This document shows positions 1 to 43,110 of a stretch of 64,000 nucleotides of DNA, piece after piece. Every line of letters begins with the position of its first letter. Positions within the stretch are counted from its first letter, which is position 1. Source of the stretch: Atrina japonica (taxonomy: Eukaryota > Mollusca > Bivalvia > Pterioida > Pinnidae); the NCBI GenBank assembly GCA_030159075.1, contig BROG01000081.1, positions 1,210,001 through 1,274,000 of the forward strand, given 5' to 3'. Both the position numbers and the translations under genes were made by a program. Below the pieces are notes generated by a model. It did not search any database and was not told where the DNA came from. It was given only the letters and a program-made list of their open reading frames with translations.

Positions 1-217
1 AAAATATATATCCCCAAACTTTTAATTCCAATGCACAAAAAGATCCATCAAATGAAATTAATATATGAGTTACAAATGATACAAGATCATCCAAATTTGT
101 ACTATTCCTGCATTTACTGTACGAGAATTTGCATTCCTAAACTTCTGAACAGAATAGAAACACAAAATGAAACCGAAAAAAGGAATTGTTTCCCCTGGAA
201 TAATGACAAATTCTGAC

Positions 218-29349
<29,132 letters not shown>

Positions 29350-31545
29350 AGTCTTCAACTGCGGACTTTATGTTTATATTACGACTTAAATTCATAACTT
29401 AAATTTCTAAATTTTTCATTTGAATACTAAACAAATATTTTATAAAGTTATAAAATATTTACCCTATATTTTTCTTGCAAGTAAACTCAAATAATATTAA
29501 TTGGAACTAATAAAAATCATAAGATTATTCCGACCGAAAGAAATTTACTAAAATAAAGAGTCATCCACGGAGTGGACACACGGATAAACTGTATCTGGAA
29601 AAATCATATAATACTATCTATCTCAATTTGGTGGCCTATCTGTCCGTGTGTCACCAAATTCAATAAATTACCCAGACCTAAACTCATTTTGTAATGGATT
29701 TCAGGTGAAAACGTACAAATTGTTGCGGTTACACCTGGACACTTTCGTATTCAATCAGCTTTGTGGATGTAAATATCACTGGTATGTATCTACTTAGGCC
29801 TACATAAAGTAGATAGTGATAAAATTATTGCCCATCTGAAGAAAACATCACAAATACATGTACATATATAAATTTATCCAATTACAGCTTTAATACATAC
29901 CATTGTCAGATCCAGAGGGGGTACAGGCCTACGGGGTTTACCCGTGATTGCTTTTGAATTGGTAATTAAAAAAAAGTTGTGAAGTTAGATTGGCTGAATT
30001 TCTTTTTACATGGAATTTTATCAGTGATGTGATCAAGAGGAAATATAATATGTGTAAGTTTTAAAGTGTGAAAAGCAGAAAATGGACTCCCAAAGCTTTC
30101 CAAATAAAAAATGTCCATTCCCCTCTTGAATAATTAAGTTTTGACGTTGAAGTGTTATGTTTGCTTGGAAACTCAATTCACCCAGGGTGGGGATGCTCAG
30201 TCTGTCAGTACAATGAGAGTAAAATAATTCATCACGAGTAAACATGTGGGATAGGGAATTATCACCCTGGAGGTAGAATATTTCAGTCAGGAATGAGGCT
30301 TGAGTCACGGTGTTTTTTTTTAATATTTTTTACGGACTTTTTACTTAATTTCACAAATTTGTATAAATTTCTGAATTTTTAGTACCGTACTTAAAAATTA
30401 GACTGTTTAAAGAATTTTTCGGAAGCAGATCGTAATTTCAAAGTATATACTAAGTACTAAAAGTATGTACCAGAAAAAGGGGGTGTAAGAGCAGAGGGAG
30501 AAAAGAAAAAATAGGACCCTGCTTATATTAGACCTACCTAGACCTAATATATTTTTATTGTCAATTATACGTGCTCATGTGAGAAGGGTGGATCTCGTCA
30601 GGCTTTCTCACATGGGAGAATCCTATGTCAGATGGACAGTAAATGGGACTGAGAAAAAAAGGTCAAACTTCATATAATTATCTATTGGGGACCCTGAAGT
30701 TGAAAAAATCCTAAAATACTGCTATCATGTTCCCGTTTTTTTTATTTCCCAGAGTTTTATTTTTACCAAAAGGTGGGTGTTAAGATTTTGGCAAATTTAC
30801 TGACATAACGATCCTTCGTATTTTTAAATTCAGTAGTACAGTCCTCCATACTGACGGAAGATTGTTCTTTTACTATATTATTCGTATGTTGGCTAAGTTA
30901 GGAAACTTTCGTATTTTACGGGAGTACTTGTATTGTTATTGGCCGATTTTATGTAATGTTTGTGTTGCTTGAGTGGTCACTGTAATTCCTCGTGCTTTGC
31001 GTTTTCATTTGGATTTTTGTGTGTATTTGAAATAAAACGGGTAGCTCAGAATGAGATTGGGTGTCGCAGGGATATGACGGTGAACAATTAGATAGGTGAA
31101 TATGAAAGAAAAGACAATATTGCTGTGTGCGAAAATTCCAAAAAGAGCTCTGTGATTTGACAAATTTAAAAAGAAGCTGTGTGCATTTGTAAAACGTTTT
31201 GCTATGTGATACGTATATGTGGAATTGCAATAAGTTGAATTTTATTTTGTTTGGAAATTGTTTTTAAGTTGTTATATTTCTGTTATAGTGCGGTTTTTTT
31301 TCGAATAACGGTTTTTTACTACTTTTGAAGTATGTAATTTGTTACGCTCACCGGAACGTGCGTCTATATAATTCATATCAGATTTTGAGAGAACATTCAA
31401 GACTTTTTCATATTATTTCACAGGTGACCGGTGACATGTTAATTACCCGTAAACTTGATTCAGAGATAACAGTATTTACAATTAAGTTGTGATGTGTACG
31501 ATACATGTTTTGATGTCAAAGTGTATGTCGTTCTACGAATTTAGA

Positions 31546-31723
31546 GTGGGGCCTCCGTGGCCGAGTGGTTAGAGCATTGCGCTTTAAATCACAAGGCCTC
31601 TCATCTCTGGTTCGAATCCCGCTAGGGTCATTTCGAATTAAGTGGGGAAGTTATCCTGGCACCCATCATATGACTGAAAGATTGTTGAGTATGGCGTACA
31701 ACAAAAAATCAAATCAAAATCAA
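31546..31723 (+). mobile_element. SINE family B, complete, with target duplication
   Basis: The head GTGGCCGAGTGGTTAGAGCA is an A box and TGGTTCGAATCCC a B box. The body is short and the tail is CAAATCAAAATCAAA. Perfect 11-bp flanks ACGAATTTAGA at 31535-31545 and 31724-31734. Confidence 0.9.
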
Positions 31724-32383
31724 ACGAATTTAGAATTTTTATTGTGCGTGACTATTCAAACATATGGAAGCTCAAAATCGCCAAAAAGACAATTACTCAA
31801 CAGTGTGGTACTCAGTGATTTTGCCATTTTTAATTTGTGGAACAATCTAAATTTAAACTTTTAAAAGTTTAGTTACTATGTGTTTGTGTTATTCGTTGAG
31901 TTGAAAGTGATTGTCTTATGAAAATGAATTATTGATTTATGTATATTTGTAAATAAATATTTGTTACTTAAATATCCGACTGTTTTTTCTAAATATTCAC
32001 AACGGGCTATCCAGTATAAAGAACATTGTGACAATGGGAATGTGATAATTTTTGGTAAAACCCCTGGGAAATAAAAAGAAAAGTGGGAACATGATACTCC
32101 TAAAACTCCTGTCATTCCGCTGTGAAATTCAATCATTTTTGGGGGGCGGGGTAATCAATCTACGTAATACCAGTTATGAAAGTATAAACATGTCTTAATT
32201 TAGAATTTAGCGTCTGGATGCTACAAAATGAACTTTCAGGATTTGTAAAATTTCAGACAATCCAGAATCGCCTACCCGGACCTTATCAGTTTGTCTTTTG
32301 TTAAATTCCAAAAAAGTACCCTGGGAGTATACCCGAACCCCCAGTATTCGCTTAATGCGGTCTGTTAAATATCCCTTCATTTT

Positions 32384-32404
32384 TTTTTTGGGGGGGGGGG
32401 GGGG
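32384..32404. repeat. Poly-G tract
   Basis: A T-run passes directly into about 16-18 consecutive G. Length in the assembly may be unreliable. Confidence 0.8.
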
Positions 32405-32609
32405 CTTTTACGCTAATTTATTGTCTTGAAGTTTCAAAATGGCATAATTTCTTAGGGGCATGGCCCAGGTCCCTAGAATTTGTCTCTTATATGGGTTATG
32501 TTTACTGGAATAATCTCTAACTGATTCTTGTCCCCAGTGGCATTTTATCACATCGACGGCCCCCAGTTTGAAAATAAAATAGATTCCGCTAGTGTTTGTT
32601 TATATTATT

Positions 32610-33240
32610 TTGAAAATAATATATAATTATATATATATATATATATTATATCAGAAAAAATATGCTTTAGAGAAAATAAATACACTATGTTTTATTGTCT
32701 GAAAGTCGGGTTATGCCCGCTCAGAGCGTTTGTAATTAGACCATTTTCAAGTTGTTCCATTCCGTTTAGTTTTGTCGGAATAGTTTGTACCCAGATCATG
32801 TGACATCAACTAAAAGTCGAGCGAGGTCCTTTTCGGTTATCTAATATTTACATTGACGACATTCAGTGAAATCTTGTTTCGGTTCATCTGCGAGGAATTA
32901 TGTTTAGATGAATGTCCTTTTTTGTAAGAATGACAAGTGACATCACTTTCCTGTAGGCTGTAATATGAAAATAATATATATATATATCATATCAGAAAAA
33001 AAAAAAATGCTTTAGAGAAAATAAATACACTATGTTTTATTGTCTGAAAGTCGGGTTATGCCCGCCCAGAGCGTTTGTAATTAGACCATTTTTAAGTTGT
33101 TCCATTCCGTTTAGTTTTGTCGGAACAGTTTGTACCCAGATCATGTGACGTCAACTAAAAGTCGAGCGAGGTCCTTTTCGGTTATCTAATATTTACATTG
33201 ACGACATTCAGTGAAATCTTGTTTCGGTAGGCTGTAATAT
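32610..33240. repeat. Direct duplication of a 350-bp block
   Basis: The block starting at the AT microsatellite (32610) and ending GTAGGCTGTAATATG (about 32968) recurs at 32969-33240. Shared text includes GTCTGAAAGTCGGGTTATGC and AAAAGTCGAGCGAGGTCCTT. The second copy lacks about 70 bp before its end. High identity suggests a recent event. Confidence 0.88.
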
Positions 33241-33499
33241 GGCACCTATCACTTCATGATTCCAATATATCAGGCATCATATACGATAATAGGTATTTTC
33301 CACTCTTTTTGGGAATGGGGCGTAGACCTTTGAATTTGGAATTTCAGCAACATTTCATTGAAATTAAGAAATCTAAAAATACACAAAACTGTTTGAAAAT
33401 ACAAGAATATCATCAATTTAATTGTCGTTTAATTTCAGTTGGGAAATAATTGTGAATTGAAAAAAGATGCATAGATTTGCACTGGGAATGGTATCTAAT

Positions 33500-34330
33500 T
33501 TCGCCCCTTACGATAGGGTTGAAAATCCTTGGATAATCTGCTAAACCGGAAGTGATGTTGCCCTACATTTTGCTTTGAACTACATACTATTATGGCGAAC
33601 CATACGAAACAATTCGAAACAAGTTAGGCCTATATTGAAGGAAAATAATCTATTAAATTAATACTTTTTAAAGGAAAACGAGTCCTAGTTAAATTTCTGG
33701 AAGCTGGAAAATAAGTTTTTTTCTCCTGTTATCAAATTAAAAAACTCAACTAGTTACCATGATGGACAAACAAAATTTTGTGCACTAGGATTGAGATTTC
33801 GTCACACCTCAACCCTTTGAAATGGTGTTGGACTGAGTTTATCTTAGCTTTTGAGGAGTTTAGAATTTAATGGCGCAAGAAGTACAAATTAATCAGCGTT
33901 TACGGGTGATACTAAATGAAGAATTCTGGAGAACTCTAAAGATTTTTGGGGAGAGAAGGGGGTAAATAGGTATTTTTTAAGTTGTATTTACTTAGATTCA
34001 ATGAAGTTAATAGAAACAATTTACATATATGTACTTTTATAGACAAAAAACTTGATTTTCTTATGATATAGAAATAACGCGTCACACAGTGGATCTAGGC
34101 GGCACTTTCCCAATGCGCTTTATTTGATTTAAACTTTTGCTGCGAATGATTCGTAAACTATCTAGGTATTTATTAATTTTATTTAAATTAATTGTATCTT
34201 TAGTTTATTTATCATTTTACACCGGCCGTTTTATACCTGTCTTTAGGCCTACGAGATATACGACCGAGTTGTCGTTTCAATATGGCGTCTACTACAGCAA
34301 TTCAATTGAATCGTAAATATAAACCCTAAA
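33500..34330 (+). promoter_or_regulatory. Possible plus-strand promoter region
   Basis: ACCGGAAGTG at 33545-33554 fits an ETS/GABP (NRF-2) site. Two ATGGCG start-like sites follow at 33592 and 34282; the second, in AATATGGCGTC, is YY1-like. Each begins a short open frame that meets a GT after 31 bases. Whether either belongs to CPT2 is unknown. Confidence 0.2.
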
Positions 34331-37300
34331 AATTCTATTGATATACACATTAATCCCTTAAAGTTTGTAATATTTAAATTGCCCGTGTACTAAAGATTAC
34401 TTTTCTGCTTTTTTTGCACAGAAATAGTCACCAACAGTGTAAATAAAGTAAAATAAATAAAGTTCTTTAGGGTTCTTTTAAAGTTCTTTTGACATTTAGG
34501 GTCGCCGAGTGTTTAGTGAATTTGGTGGATTGACAAGAAAACATCTAATACTTCCATCAGCGTTATACAAAGTTTATGTATCGTTGCTTTTATATATATA
34601 GTATTACAAATAAAAAGAAAATAATTTGATTAGTCTGGTCCGTAGATGACCAATAGTTTCCAGTCACTGTATTTCTTTGCACCGGATCTCAATTAATACT
34701 GTTTGGTTCTTTAATTTATTATAACGGTGCGTGCGCGTAAGTATGCTTATTCGCACGGCCGTCGTGGGGATAAGCAATACTATTCGCACGACAGCAAATT
34801 TGTTGCCATTAATTTTTTTTTATTTTTCTTGTTGAATAATTATTTATGCTATATTTTATGGTTATAAACTGGTTTTTATGCATGTCAAAGTTCTGCTGCA
34901 TTTTTTTGTGCCCATGAATTTGCTAGTTCTGATAAAACTGAAAAAAATCAGAACATATCTTAGTTCTTACTTACAAACAGTCGTATTGTGTGTCTTTTGC
35001 TGTTGAAGGTGGTGTCCCAGTTAATGATGGTTACTTTTTTCTACAATAATAAAAATAAAGATGGAGTAGGGGGTCTAGTCTCCATTTTTTACTGCTCGAG
35101 GAGTAGTATCGTCGCTTACATAATTATGACTATTTAGAAAACTATTTTGCCATTGATGATTTTATTGCCTATTTTTAAATACTTTCTTATATTGATACAT
35201 CGATTTATATATATAAAAAATCATCATCATCAACACGTCTGGAATCCATAATAAAAAGGCTTCCCAGAACTTTAAAAATCAATTTTCTAGACTCCCTCAT
35301 CATGCTCAGGCATTTGTGTTTGCCGAAACTCGATTTATTTTGATAAATGATACGTAGGCTATGTCAGTTTAATGCAATATTTGGCTGGGATAAAAAAAAA
35401 AGAGTCGCAACTGCGATAAGTAACTCTCTGGAAATTAAAAATTGAATGTTTCTAGGAAGTTTACCCTGGGCCTTGGGGAAATGGTGATTTTTTGTGTCTC
35501 AAAGCAAGAGAATATTGTCATGTTGTAAATTTTGAATTTACTGGGTGGAGTGTAAATACAAAATTTACAACATTACATCTTGTCATGTTGTAAATTTTGT
35601 ATTTACATCCCACCAGGGAATTCAAAATTTACACCATGACAATACCTAGTCGGAATTTCGAATTTATCTATCAACGATATTTTCAATGAGGTCATAATTC
35701 ATTGTCTAAAAGACAAGGGCATAATTCTGCCCCGATTTTTTTTATCCAAACTTCTTATGAGAAGGATAATGAAAGTGAGTTATAAGTGGATTGCTATGTG
35801 TTTTCGCGTCTGAATACAGAAAAAAGAATTCCAAATTTTAAAAATTATCTGACAGATGCGTAAAACACGACCCCAATGAAAAATTGTCTCACAATTAATC
35901 CATCACTTCAATGAGAATTACGTGCAGAGACCAGGGAGATAGTGCCCCCTAAAGTTGATAAGATATGGGTTAAACCATTAATTTTTCTACAAAAGTCGGA
36001 AAATTAAAAACAAATTTCCAAATTTTTTCGCCCCATGCTCCGCTTGGCGAATTTATTCTAAATCGTCACCCCTCCAACATTGAATACTCTCTATTTTGAC
36101 GATTTATGCAATGCGTAAGCAGTTATAAAAAGGTCAAACCTTACCCACTTTTAGAAAGTTTTTGATCCGCATTGTTGTATATGTTTATTGCATAACGTAA
36201 TACATATGCTTTTTTTACCGGGGAAAATATTTTCATACCCCTCTAATTGCGGTGTCCGTTGGTGGCAGACTTATTTAGGACAGTCCAGCGGCGTATATTT
36301 CATATAGGCCTACAATAGTCTAATACGCTGTAGCCTACACAAAATCAAAGTACTGAAAGTACTTGTACGAGTTGATGGCAATCGCAAGTTTTAATGAGGT
36401 ATAAAACATTCAGAATATTGAGTACTTTTCAATTCGGTAAAATTAGATTTAAAAAAAAAACCCCTAAAAATCGGGTCAGACATTGAACTTAAAGTGAGTA
36501 CTGGTGGCTTATTTATTATGCAACAAACTATATAGAACATTGATATGATTATAAAATATTGTGCTTATAAAAAATGTTTCATCGATATTAAACTCCTATG
36601 TGACAGGGCAGTATTATACCCTTACGCTATACTTCCTATAGTAGCCTTACATCTCTACATCAATACGTGAACTTGTAAAACATTTTTCTCAACTTCAAAG
36701 ACTATCTCGAGTTTCTCGTCAGTTAAGATCACATGAATGAGGAATGACACAACTTCTATGTCCAACTTCACAGACAGATCTTGCCAATACACAGTAAGGG
36801 AAACTTGTCCAAAACTCATTTGCATATTAATCGTGCGCAAAAATTGTTAACAGTCCAATTTATCGCTTCGAATGTCAATTCTATCACAAGAATATAATAA
36901 TAAAAAATAATTGAAATGTAACATTCTAAAGCAAATTTATGATATCTCAAAATTCATAAAGGACGTCGAACTGACCTTTAATAGCACATATTTCAACAAG
37001 TCTTGTACACCTATATTTTTCAGCGAATTGTTACTATATTTTCGTCATTTTAAAAAGCAAAAATATACGAATAAAAGTGTGATTTGGAAATTTCGATCTT
37101 GAAGTTGAGTTTATGTTGCTGTAATGTACATACATGTGTAATTTTGCGTCAATATAATGTGTTATTTACCCCAAACTGCAAATGTTCTTTGACTTGTTCC
37201 AAATAAACAATTTAGCATAACATAACTGCGTTGGTGTTCCATCAACTCGTAAAAATGATCCTAGCCTACACATTATATTTTTCTTAATATACGCTGCTGG

Positions 37301-37979
37301 ACACACCTTTTTTTAAATTATCGAGAAAAAAGTTTCTAGAAAATGAAATATGAAAAGTATTATTTCATTTTCCTGAGATAATTTATTATGTAGTGAAAAA
37401 AAATTCAGAAACCGAAATGAAATTAGCAAGGCAGTCGTGCGCTTAATATTTCTACTGTATACTTGTAGGTCTAGTTGAGAGTTATCCCGCTTTGCGTCAT
37501 GGTCGTGCGGATAGAGAGACTGACGTGCGAATACCGGTCATTATTGGCACGACTGTCGTGCCGATAGTCAATACTTCTCCCCCCGGATATGACAAAGTGC
37601 TCTTTCCGTTGTTAGTAAGGGTAACCGGCTTTTTCACCTGTAGTTCAAAGTCCATGTTAAGCAGTTGGATCGAAACCTGCAATGTATAGGCCCACATCAT
37701 TAGTGTCTTGTTCTTTCAGAAATGGAAATTTCCACCTACGAAAGGTAATTTCATCTTAAATTGGAGGACATGCATGCATATATCGTTGTTTTTCAATGAC
37801 ATTTGCACTCGTCTGCTGCACAGGTACTTGTGGACAGGGTCATCTTAATGTGCCTTGCACATAACCCCTTGATTTTTTAGTCTATTTTATTTATTCTTTT
37901 CATTAAAACATGGTAATTTTGGGATATACCGGGGACGGGGAATGCGGCAAAAGTAAAGCTTAAAGTGGTTACACAGTAT
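34331..37979. other. Intergenic, no gene recognised
   Basis: AT-rich with CpG-containing patches at about 34725-34795 and 37490-37580 that share GCACGxCxGTCGTG-type words. A TA-flanked MITE is at 35515-35642. A minus-strand frame at 36655-36840 (VSLTVYWQDLSVKLDIEVVS and on) reads like protein, but has no recognised family and no clear splice context. Confidence 0.4.
35515..35642. mobile_element. 128-bp palindromic MITE with TA duplication
   Basis: Ends TTGTCATGTTGTAAATTTTG and CAAAATTTACACCATGACAA are inverted. TA lies immediately outside both ends (35513-35514, 35643-35644), as in Tc1/mariner-type insertions. Each arm is itself a smaller hairpin (GTAAATTTTG/CAAAATTTAC). Confidence 0.88.
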
Positions 37980-38850
37980 TACTTTATATAAATAAAGTCA
38001 TTAAAGAGAAGGTAAGACACTTCTCATTGTTTACATTGGCAATGCAAGACACTTCCCCGATAAGGCGTGACCAAAACCATAGAAAAGAAATATAATGCCT
38101 ATATTTCCTCTAATCTGTCTTTTTGTATCGTATAGGCATTTGCATGTGAAAGTTTATACAGCCTAAACCAAAGATTAATTCCCCAATTAAGTCCCCAACC
38201 CCGGTGTAAAACTGTAAAAAAGCAATGTAATGTCTTATAGTCTATTTCTTCAAAAAAAAAAAAAAAAAAAAAAACATCAAGTTTTTGTATAGATGTATGT
38301 ATATAAAAATTGTAGGGACTGAATCAGAGATTATTTTGTACAAGCTTGGAAATTTTTTGTCCCCATTCCACTGGGCACTATGGATGGGACCAAACCATAG
38401 ATAAGCGATTTAATCCCCATAATTCCACAAACATCATTGACTTTTTGTATATGCATATGTATCCAAAAGTTTTAGGGACTGAAGCAAATATTCTTTGGAC
38501 TCAGTTATCAGTTGGTTCCCACCGTGAGGGCACTATGGACGGGACCAAAACTGTAGAAAAGCATGTAATGTCTATTTCTAAAAAAAACAACTTTCAAGTT
38601 TTTGTATAGATGTGTATTTGAAAATAGTAAGGACTAAATCAAAAACCCAAATACTATGGGTGAGGCCAAAACAATTAAAAGGCAATACATGTATAATGTC
38701 TGTTTCTTGAAAAAACTTTTGTATAGACATATGCATTTGAAAGTTGTAAGGACTGAACCAGAGATTATTTAATTTTGGACTTGGAAATTTTTGGTTCCCA
38801 TACCACAGGGCATTATGGGTTGGACCAAACCAGAGAACATTGTATCATTT
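37980..38850. repeat. Degenerate tandem repeat of about 150-170 bp
   Basis: Five to six units carry GGGCACTATGGATGGGACCA, GTTTTTGTATAGATG and TTGTAAGGACTGAA. A poly-A tract (about 38252-38274) interrupts one unit. A GTT microsatellite follows at about 38967. Confidence 0.8.
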
Positions 38851-39331
38851 TAATCATACATTTATTTACAACTTTTAAAGTTCTCTTATTATTTCTCTTT
38901 GCTTCAGTTCTATAAAATATTTCTTTTATTTATATTAATAATATGGTACACCCAGTGTCCTGTTTTTGTTGTTGTTGTTGTTGTTTTTTTTGCAGATTTC
39001 TGTTAATATAATCTTTCATATTTTAACTACCATTTTGTAGAAAAGATACTCTTGTCTCTGTAGAAACATGTCTGAGACGATTATCACCCCGACGTGACTG
39101 CGGGTCCCCATGTCCTAGGGCATGATTTCTAATGTCAGGATGATAGGAAGTGTTACCATAGTTGCCGGACTAACTTTTGTAACCCTGACAACTATGGTAA
39201 ATGTGATATCAAAGATCACAACTACAATTAAGTAGTTTTCACAATTTATTCAATCAGCATACCTGCACATAGGTACAGGTATAAAACGGTCCAAAACATG
39301 AATAATATACATATATATATATATATATATA

Positions 39332-40352
39332 CAATGAACCCTTTTTACAACGACCATGTTTGTTCCCATGTAGGAATGACGTTATATCGAATTTGTCACT
39401 GTAATGAATTTGATGTGGTGGGCATTTTATAGTTAGCTCCCTTGAGTATCATTTATGCATATATTTGTACATGTAAATAAATAAACTTAAAACAACATTA
39501 AAATCTCTATAAAGATATATAAATAAAGTATATGCAAGTTAATCTTGTGAACATAGATGCACAATTATTTTTACATTAAATCGGTCATAAATCGGTGATG
39601 TCGTAAAATGCATGAATCGTGTACAAAATGTCCGAATGTAATAGTATATCTCCAGATTCCGATTTAAACACTTTATTGCTAAAATAAAAAAATGCAGAGA
39701 TTGCTGATACAATTCTCTTAAAAATGCGTTCCATAAATAAAGTTTTAGTAAAATGTCTACTGCTATCGCAAGTACTGAAATAATTTAAAGATCCGCCATT
39801 GTAACCACATCGGAACGAACATGTAGCCTAACGGAACTTGTCATCTATGTGTATTTTTTATTCTTTATTTATCAATATTATTATTTATCAATATCAATTT
39901 GTACCCAGCTTGTATTTCACTTCCTGTCACTTCAGTTCAAACGAAACCTACTGATGGCTTATAAACATTAGGCCTATTGACGTACAGGTAAGGGTGACTC
40001 AAGTGCTAATTGTTGACACCTAGGCCGTCACCTCTCAGTGGAGATTAGAAAACAATTGACGGTGTAATTGTTTTATTGACGATTATTTTTACCTATGAAC
40101 TCAACCGTGAAGAAAATCAAGAATGATAACAATAGCCAGATCAGCTGATGGGTTCTATGTTACATCATTGTAAAGAGTTTATTTACACTGAGTTTTGTAC
40201 ATTTGTTCCCGGAATCTAATGTCGGAGTCGGATACCGAATATTCCGTTGTAATGAGTACTTTTTATGTACATGTACATTTGTTCTCTAGCAATTCATGTC
40301 GGATATCGAATATTCCGTTATAATGAATGTCGGTGTAAAGACGGGTTCACTG
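39332..40352. mobile_element. 1-kb CAGT-ended non-autonomous DNA transposon
   Basis: The left end is CAATGAACCCTTTTTACAAC and the right end is TAAAGACGGGTTCACTG, imperfect inverses. TA lies outside both. The ends carry GTTATATCGAA/TTCCGTTATAATG blocks in inverted order. No transposase frame, so probably a pogo/Tigger-type deletion derivative. Confidence 0.72.
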
Positions 40353-41639
40353 TACACATAAATGGCCATAGCCTCAAAAACTTGTTATAAACAACTTAGG
40401 TACAGAATTAGTAGTTCACATTGCCAGCATCTGATTCAGACTGACTTAAAAGTAAATATATAAAAGATATATGGTAACAAAGACTTGTTAAACCTTGACT
40501 GCAAATGCAATAAAAAAATTACTGTAGGAAATTAGAAACAGGATATTTGCTGTAGGGATTAAGTATGACACTTAGTTTTGAGATGACAAAAGGAATTGTT
40601 CTATATTCTGTTAGGTAACCTTAGGGTATTTTAACCCTTGGGTATTTGCTTATGACCTAAATGAAGAATAATTAAGGAAGATCTGATCTCACTTCAGAAT
40701 TGCTAATAGCTGTAAAGTTTTGTAGATAATAGCCATTAAAGAAACATATTACATCTCTGTTGAAACCATTGATGAACCATTTCTTATGTTCACTGCGTCA
40801 TACAATTTTCACCGTTACTATATCGCAATGTACATTTATGATGTCACAGGGGTTTTCCATGGGCCATTTTGGGTTCAGTTACAGGACAGGACTCATTCCC
40901 AATGTAAAATTTTTCTGCCACCAAATTCCCAATTTTCTTACCATACTTGTCCTCTTGAGATTTATCTTTTCATAGTATCCATTGTATGTTTGAAATAATT
41001 TTAGATATTTTCAGGGAGTAATGGAGTGACCTGGATGTAAAATCTAATGTGTTAAACTAAAAACCTGACCTTTTTATACAATTTCAAAATAACGTTTGGA
41101 GATTCTCAATTTCAAGGATCCTGGTTCCACTTAAAAAAGACTTCTTAATCATAACCACATCTATCAACATACCACATAACTATCTTTATACATGTATAAA
41201 CCCATGATGTGTGTCACTTATCAACAAACTGAATGATTCCCGTATTCCTAGCTGGTTCACCTGGTTTCTTACATATTGGTGATACTCACATGTAACTTGA
41301 CAGACAAATAATAATCTCACAAGACAATAAGAAGTTTAAAATACTGTTTGTTTAAACTGATAAAAACAAGCAACTCACCTTAACCATAGAGAATACCTGC
41401 AAAGAATTTTGGATCCTGAGTTAAGTAAATACATGTATAGGGGTATGGATGGGTCACACAAAGTTACATGAAACCTAGGACATTGGCATCTATAACTATG
41501 ATAAGACCATGTTTGAAGACAAACTGTTATTTAATAAGTATTCAGTTATAGAAAGTATAATTTGTGTTTGGAAACAAAATAAAAAATATGTGACTTGAAA
41601 ATTTACTTTAATGAAAAAATAAGAAAGAAATATTGAATA

Positions 41640-42585
41640 TTCATCTAAGAATGATTGATATAGCATACCCTAATTCTATAAGAATCAGACTGATACAGCA
41701 CAAAGCTCAAAAGACAAACTGATATGGTGTAAATCCCATGACTCAGGCGAATATAGCATAGATCTCACAAGGCTAAGACTTTTACTGCCTAAATCTCATA
41801 AGGCTCAGACTAAAACAGCATAAATCTTACAAGACTCAGACTGATACAGCAAAAATCTCACATCTGACTGAAAATGATACAGCATAAATCTCACAAGCAT
41901 TGTTAATCTCATAAGACTGGGACTGATACAGACAGCATAAATATCACAAGACTGAAAATGATACAGCATAATTCTCATAAGACTTAGACTGACACAGCAT
42001 AAATCTCACAAGACTTAGACTAATACAGCATAAATCTCATAAGACTCAGACTGAAACAGCATAAATTTCATAAGACTTAGATTGATATAGCATAAATCTC
42101 ATAAGACTCAACTAATACAGCATAAGTCTCATGATTTGAATTGATACAGCAGAAGTCTCATAAGACTTAGATTGATACAGCATAAATCTCATAAGACTAA
42201 GACGAATACAGCATAAATCTCATAAGACTGGGACTGATACAGCATAAATCTCATAAGACTGGGACTGATACAGCATAAATCTCATAAGACTGGGACTGAT
42301 ACAGCATAAATCTCATAAGACTGGGACTGATACAGCATAAATCTCATAAGACTGGGACTGATACAGTGTAAATCTCATAAGACTGGGACTAATACAACAT
42401 AAATCTCATAAGACTCAGATTAATACAGCATAAATCTCACAAGAATTAGATTAATGCAGCATAAATATCAGAAGACTCATACTGATACAGTGTAAATCTC
42501 ACAAGACTTTATAGATTGATATAGCATAAATCTCATAAAACTCAGACTAATACAGCATAAATATCATAAGACTCAGACTAATACA
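41640..42585. repeat. 31-bp minisatellite, nearly 1 kb
   Basis: About thirty units of GACTGGGACTGATACAGCAT then AAATCTCATAA. A homogeneous core of six to seven near-identical units (42200-42390) is flanked by increasingly degenerate copies. Confidence 0.93.
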
Positions 42586-43110
42586 CCAACACCAAAAGTA
42601 ATGGATAATCTTATTAATAGTTTTTTGATCATGAGTAAATAAGGAATACGATGACACACAGTGACACGTATTCCAGAACTGTTACACTCAGAAGATCTAA
42701 CAGGTACAGTATTATACATAATCAAAGCTCTACCATTCCTCACCTCATAGTTTCAGTACTTTGATATTTTTAATTTATTTTGATATACCATGTTATATCG
42801 GCTTAATACTTCATTTGTATAGACCCTGGATCTGGATAAGTTGAAGAGAACTCCAAAGTTTAGAAATTTACATAATATGGGGATATAGTAAAACTGTGTT
42901 GATGAAAATCTTCTTAAGAGTCATGCAACCATATCTTGTAAAATTAATATACATGTACATATATGGAATCATTTTTTATAGCAGCTCATCTTCAGAAAGG
43001 GTCAACTCAGCAATTTTTATTGACATTTGGATCTCACATAATTTTAATAACATGTCACATGCATTTAGAAACATTTCTTGCACTAGGGTCATGAAAGGTC
43101 CACATGAATA

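Larger units (their letters stand above)
29350..33500. other. Intergenic region upstream of muskelin
   Basis: No recognisable gene. It includes a SINE B with target duplication (31546-31723), a G-run and a duplicated 350-bp block. An imperfect hairpin near 29569-29655 (GTGGACACACGGATA and its inverse) lies within the likely muskelin promoter. A minus-strand open frame at 30033-30308 has no ATG and no recognised relatives. Confidence 0.5.

Noticed and set aside
30033..30308. Minus-strand frame upstream of muskelin
   Set aside because: No ATG start, no splice signals and no recognised domain; most likely chance or a repeat.
31546..31723. Functional Ser/Leu tRNA gene
   Set aside because: The target duplication, short body and CAAATCAAAATC tail mark it as a SINE copy.
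36655..36840. Minus-strand frame ending VLQVHVLM
   Set aside because: Protein-like in composition but only 61 codons with a TTG start; no homologue recalled and no adjacent exons found.
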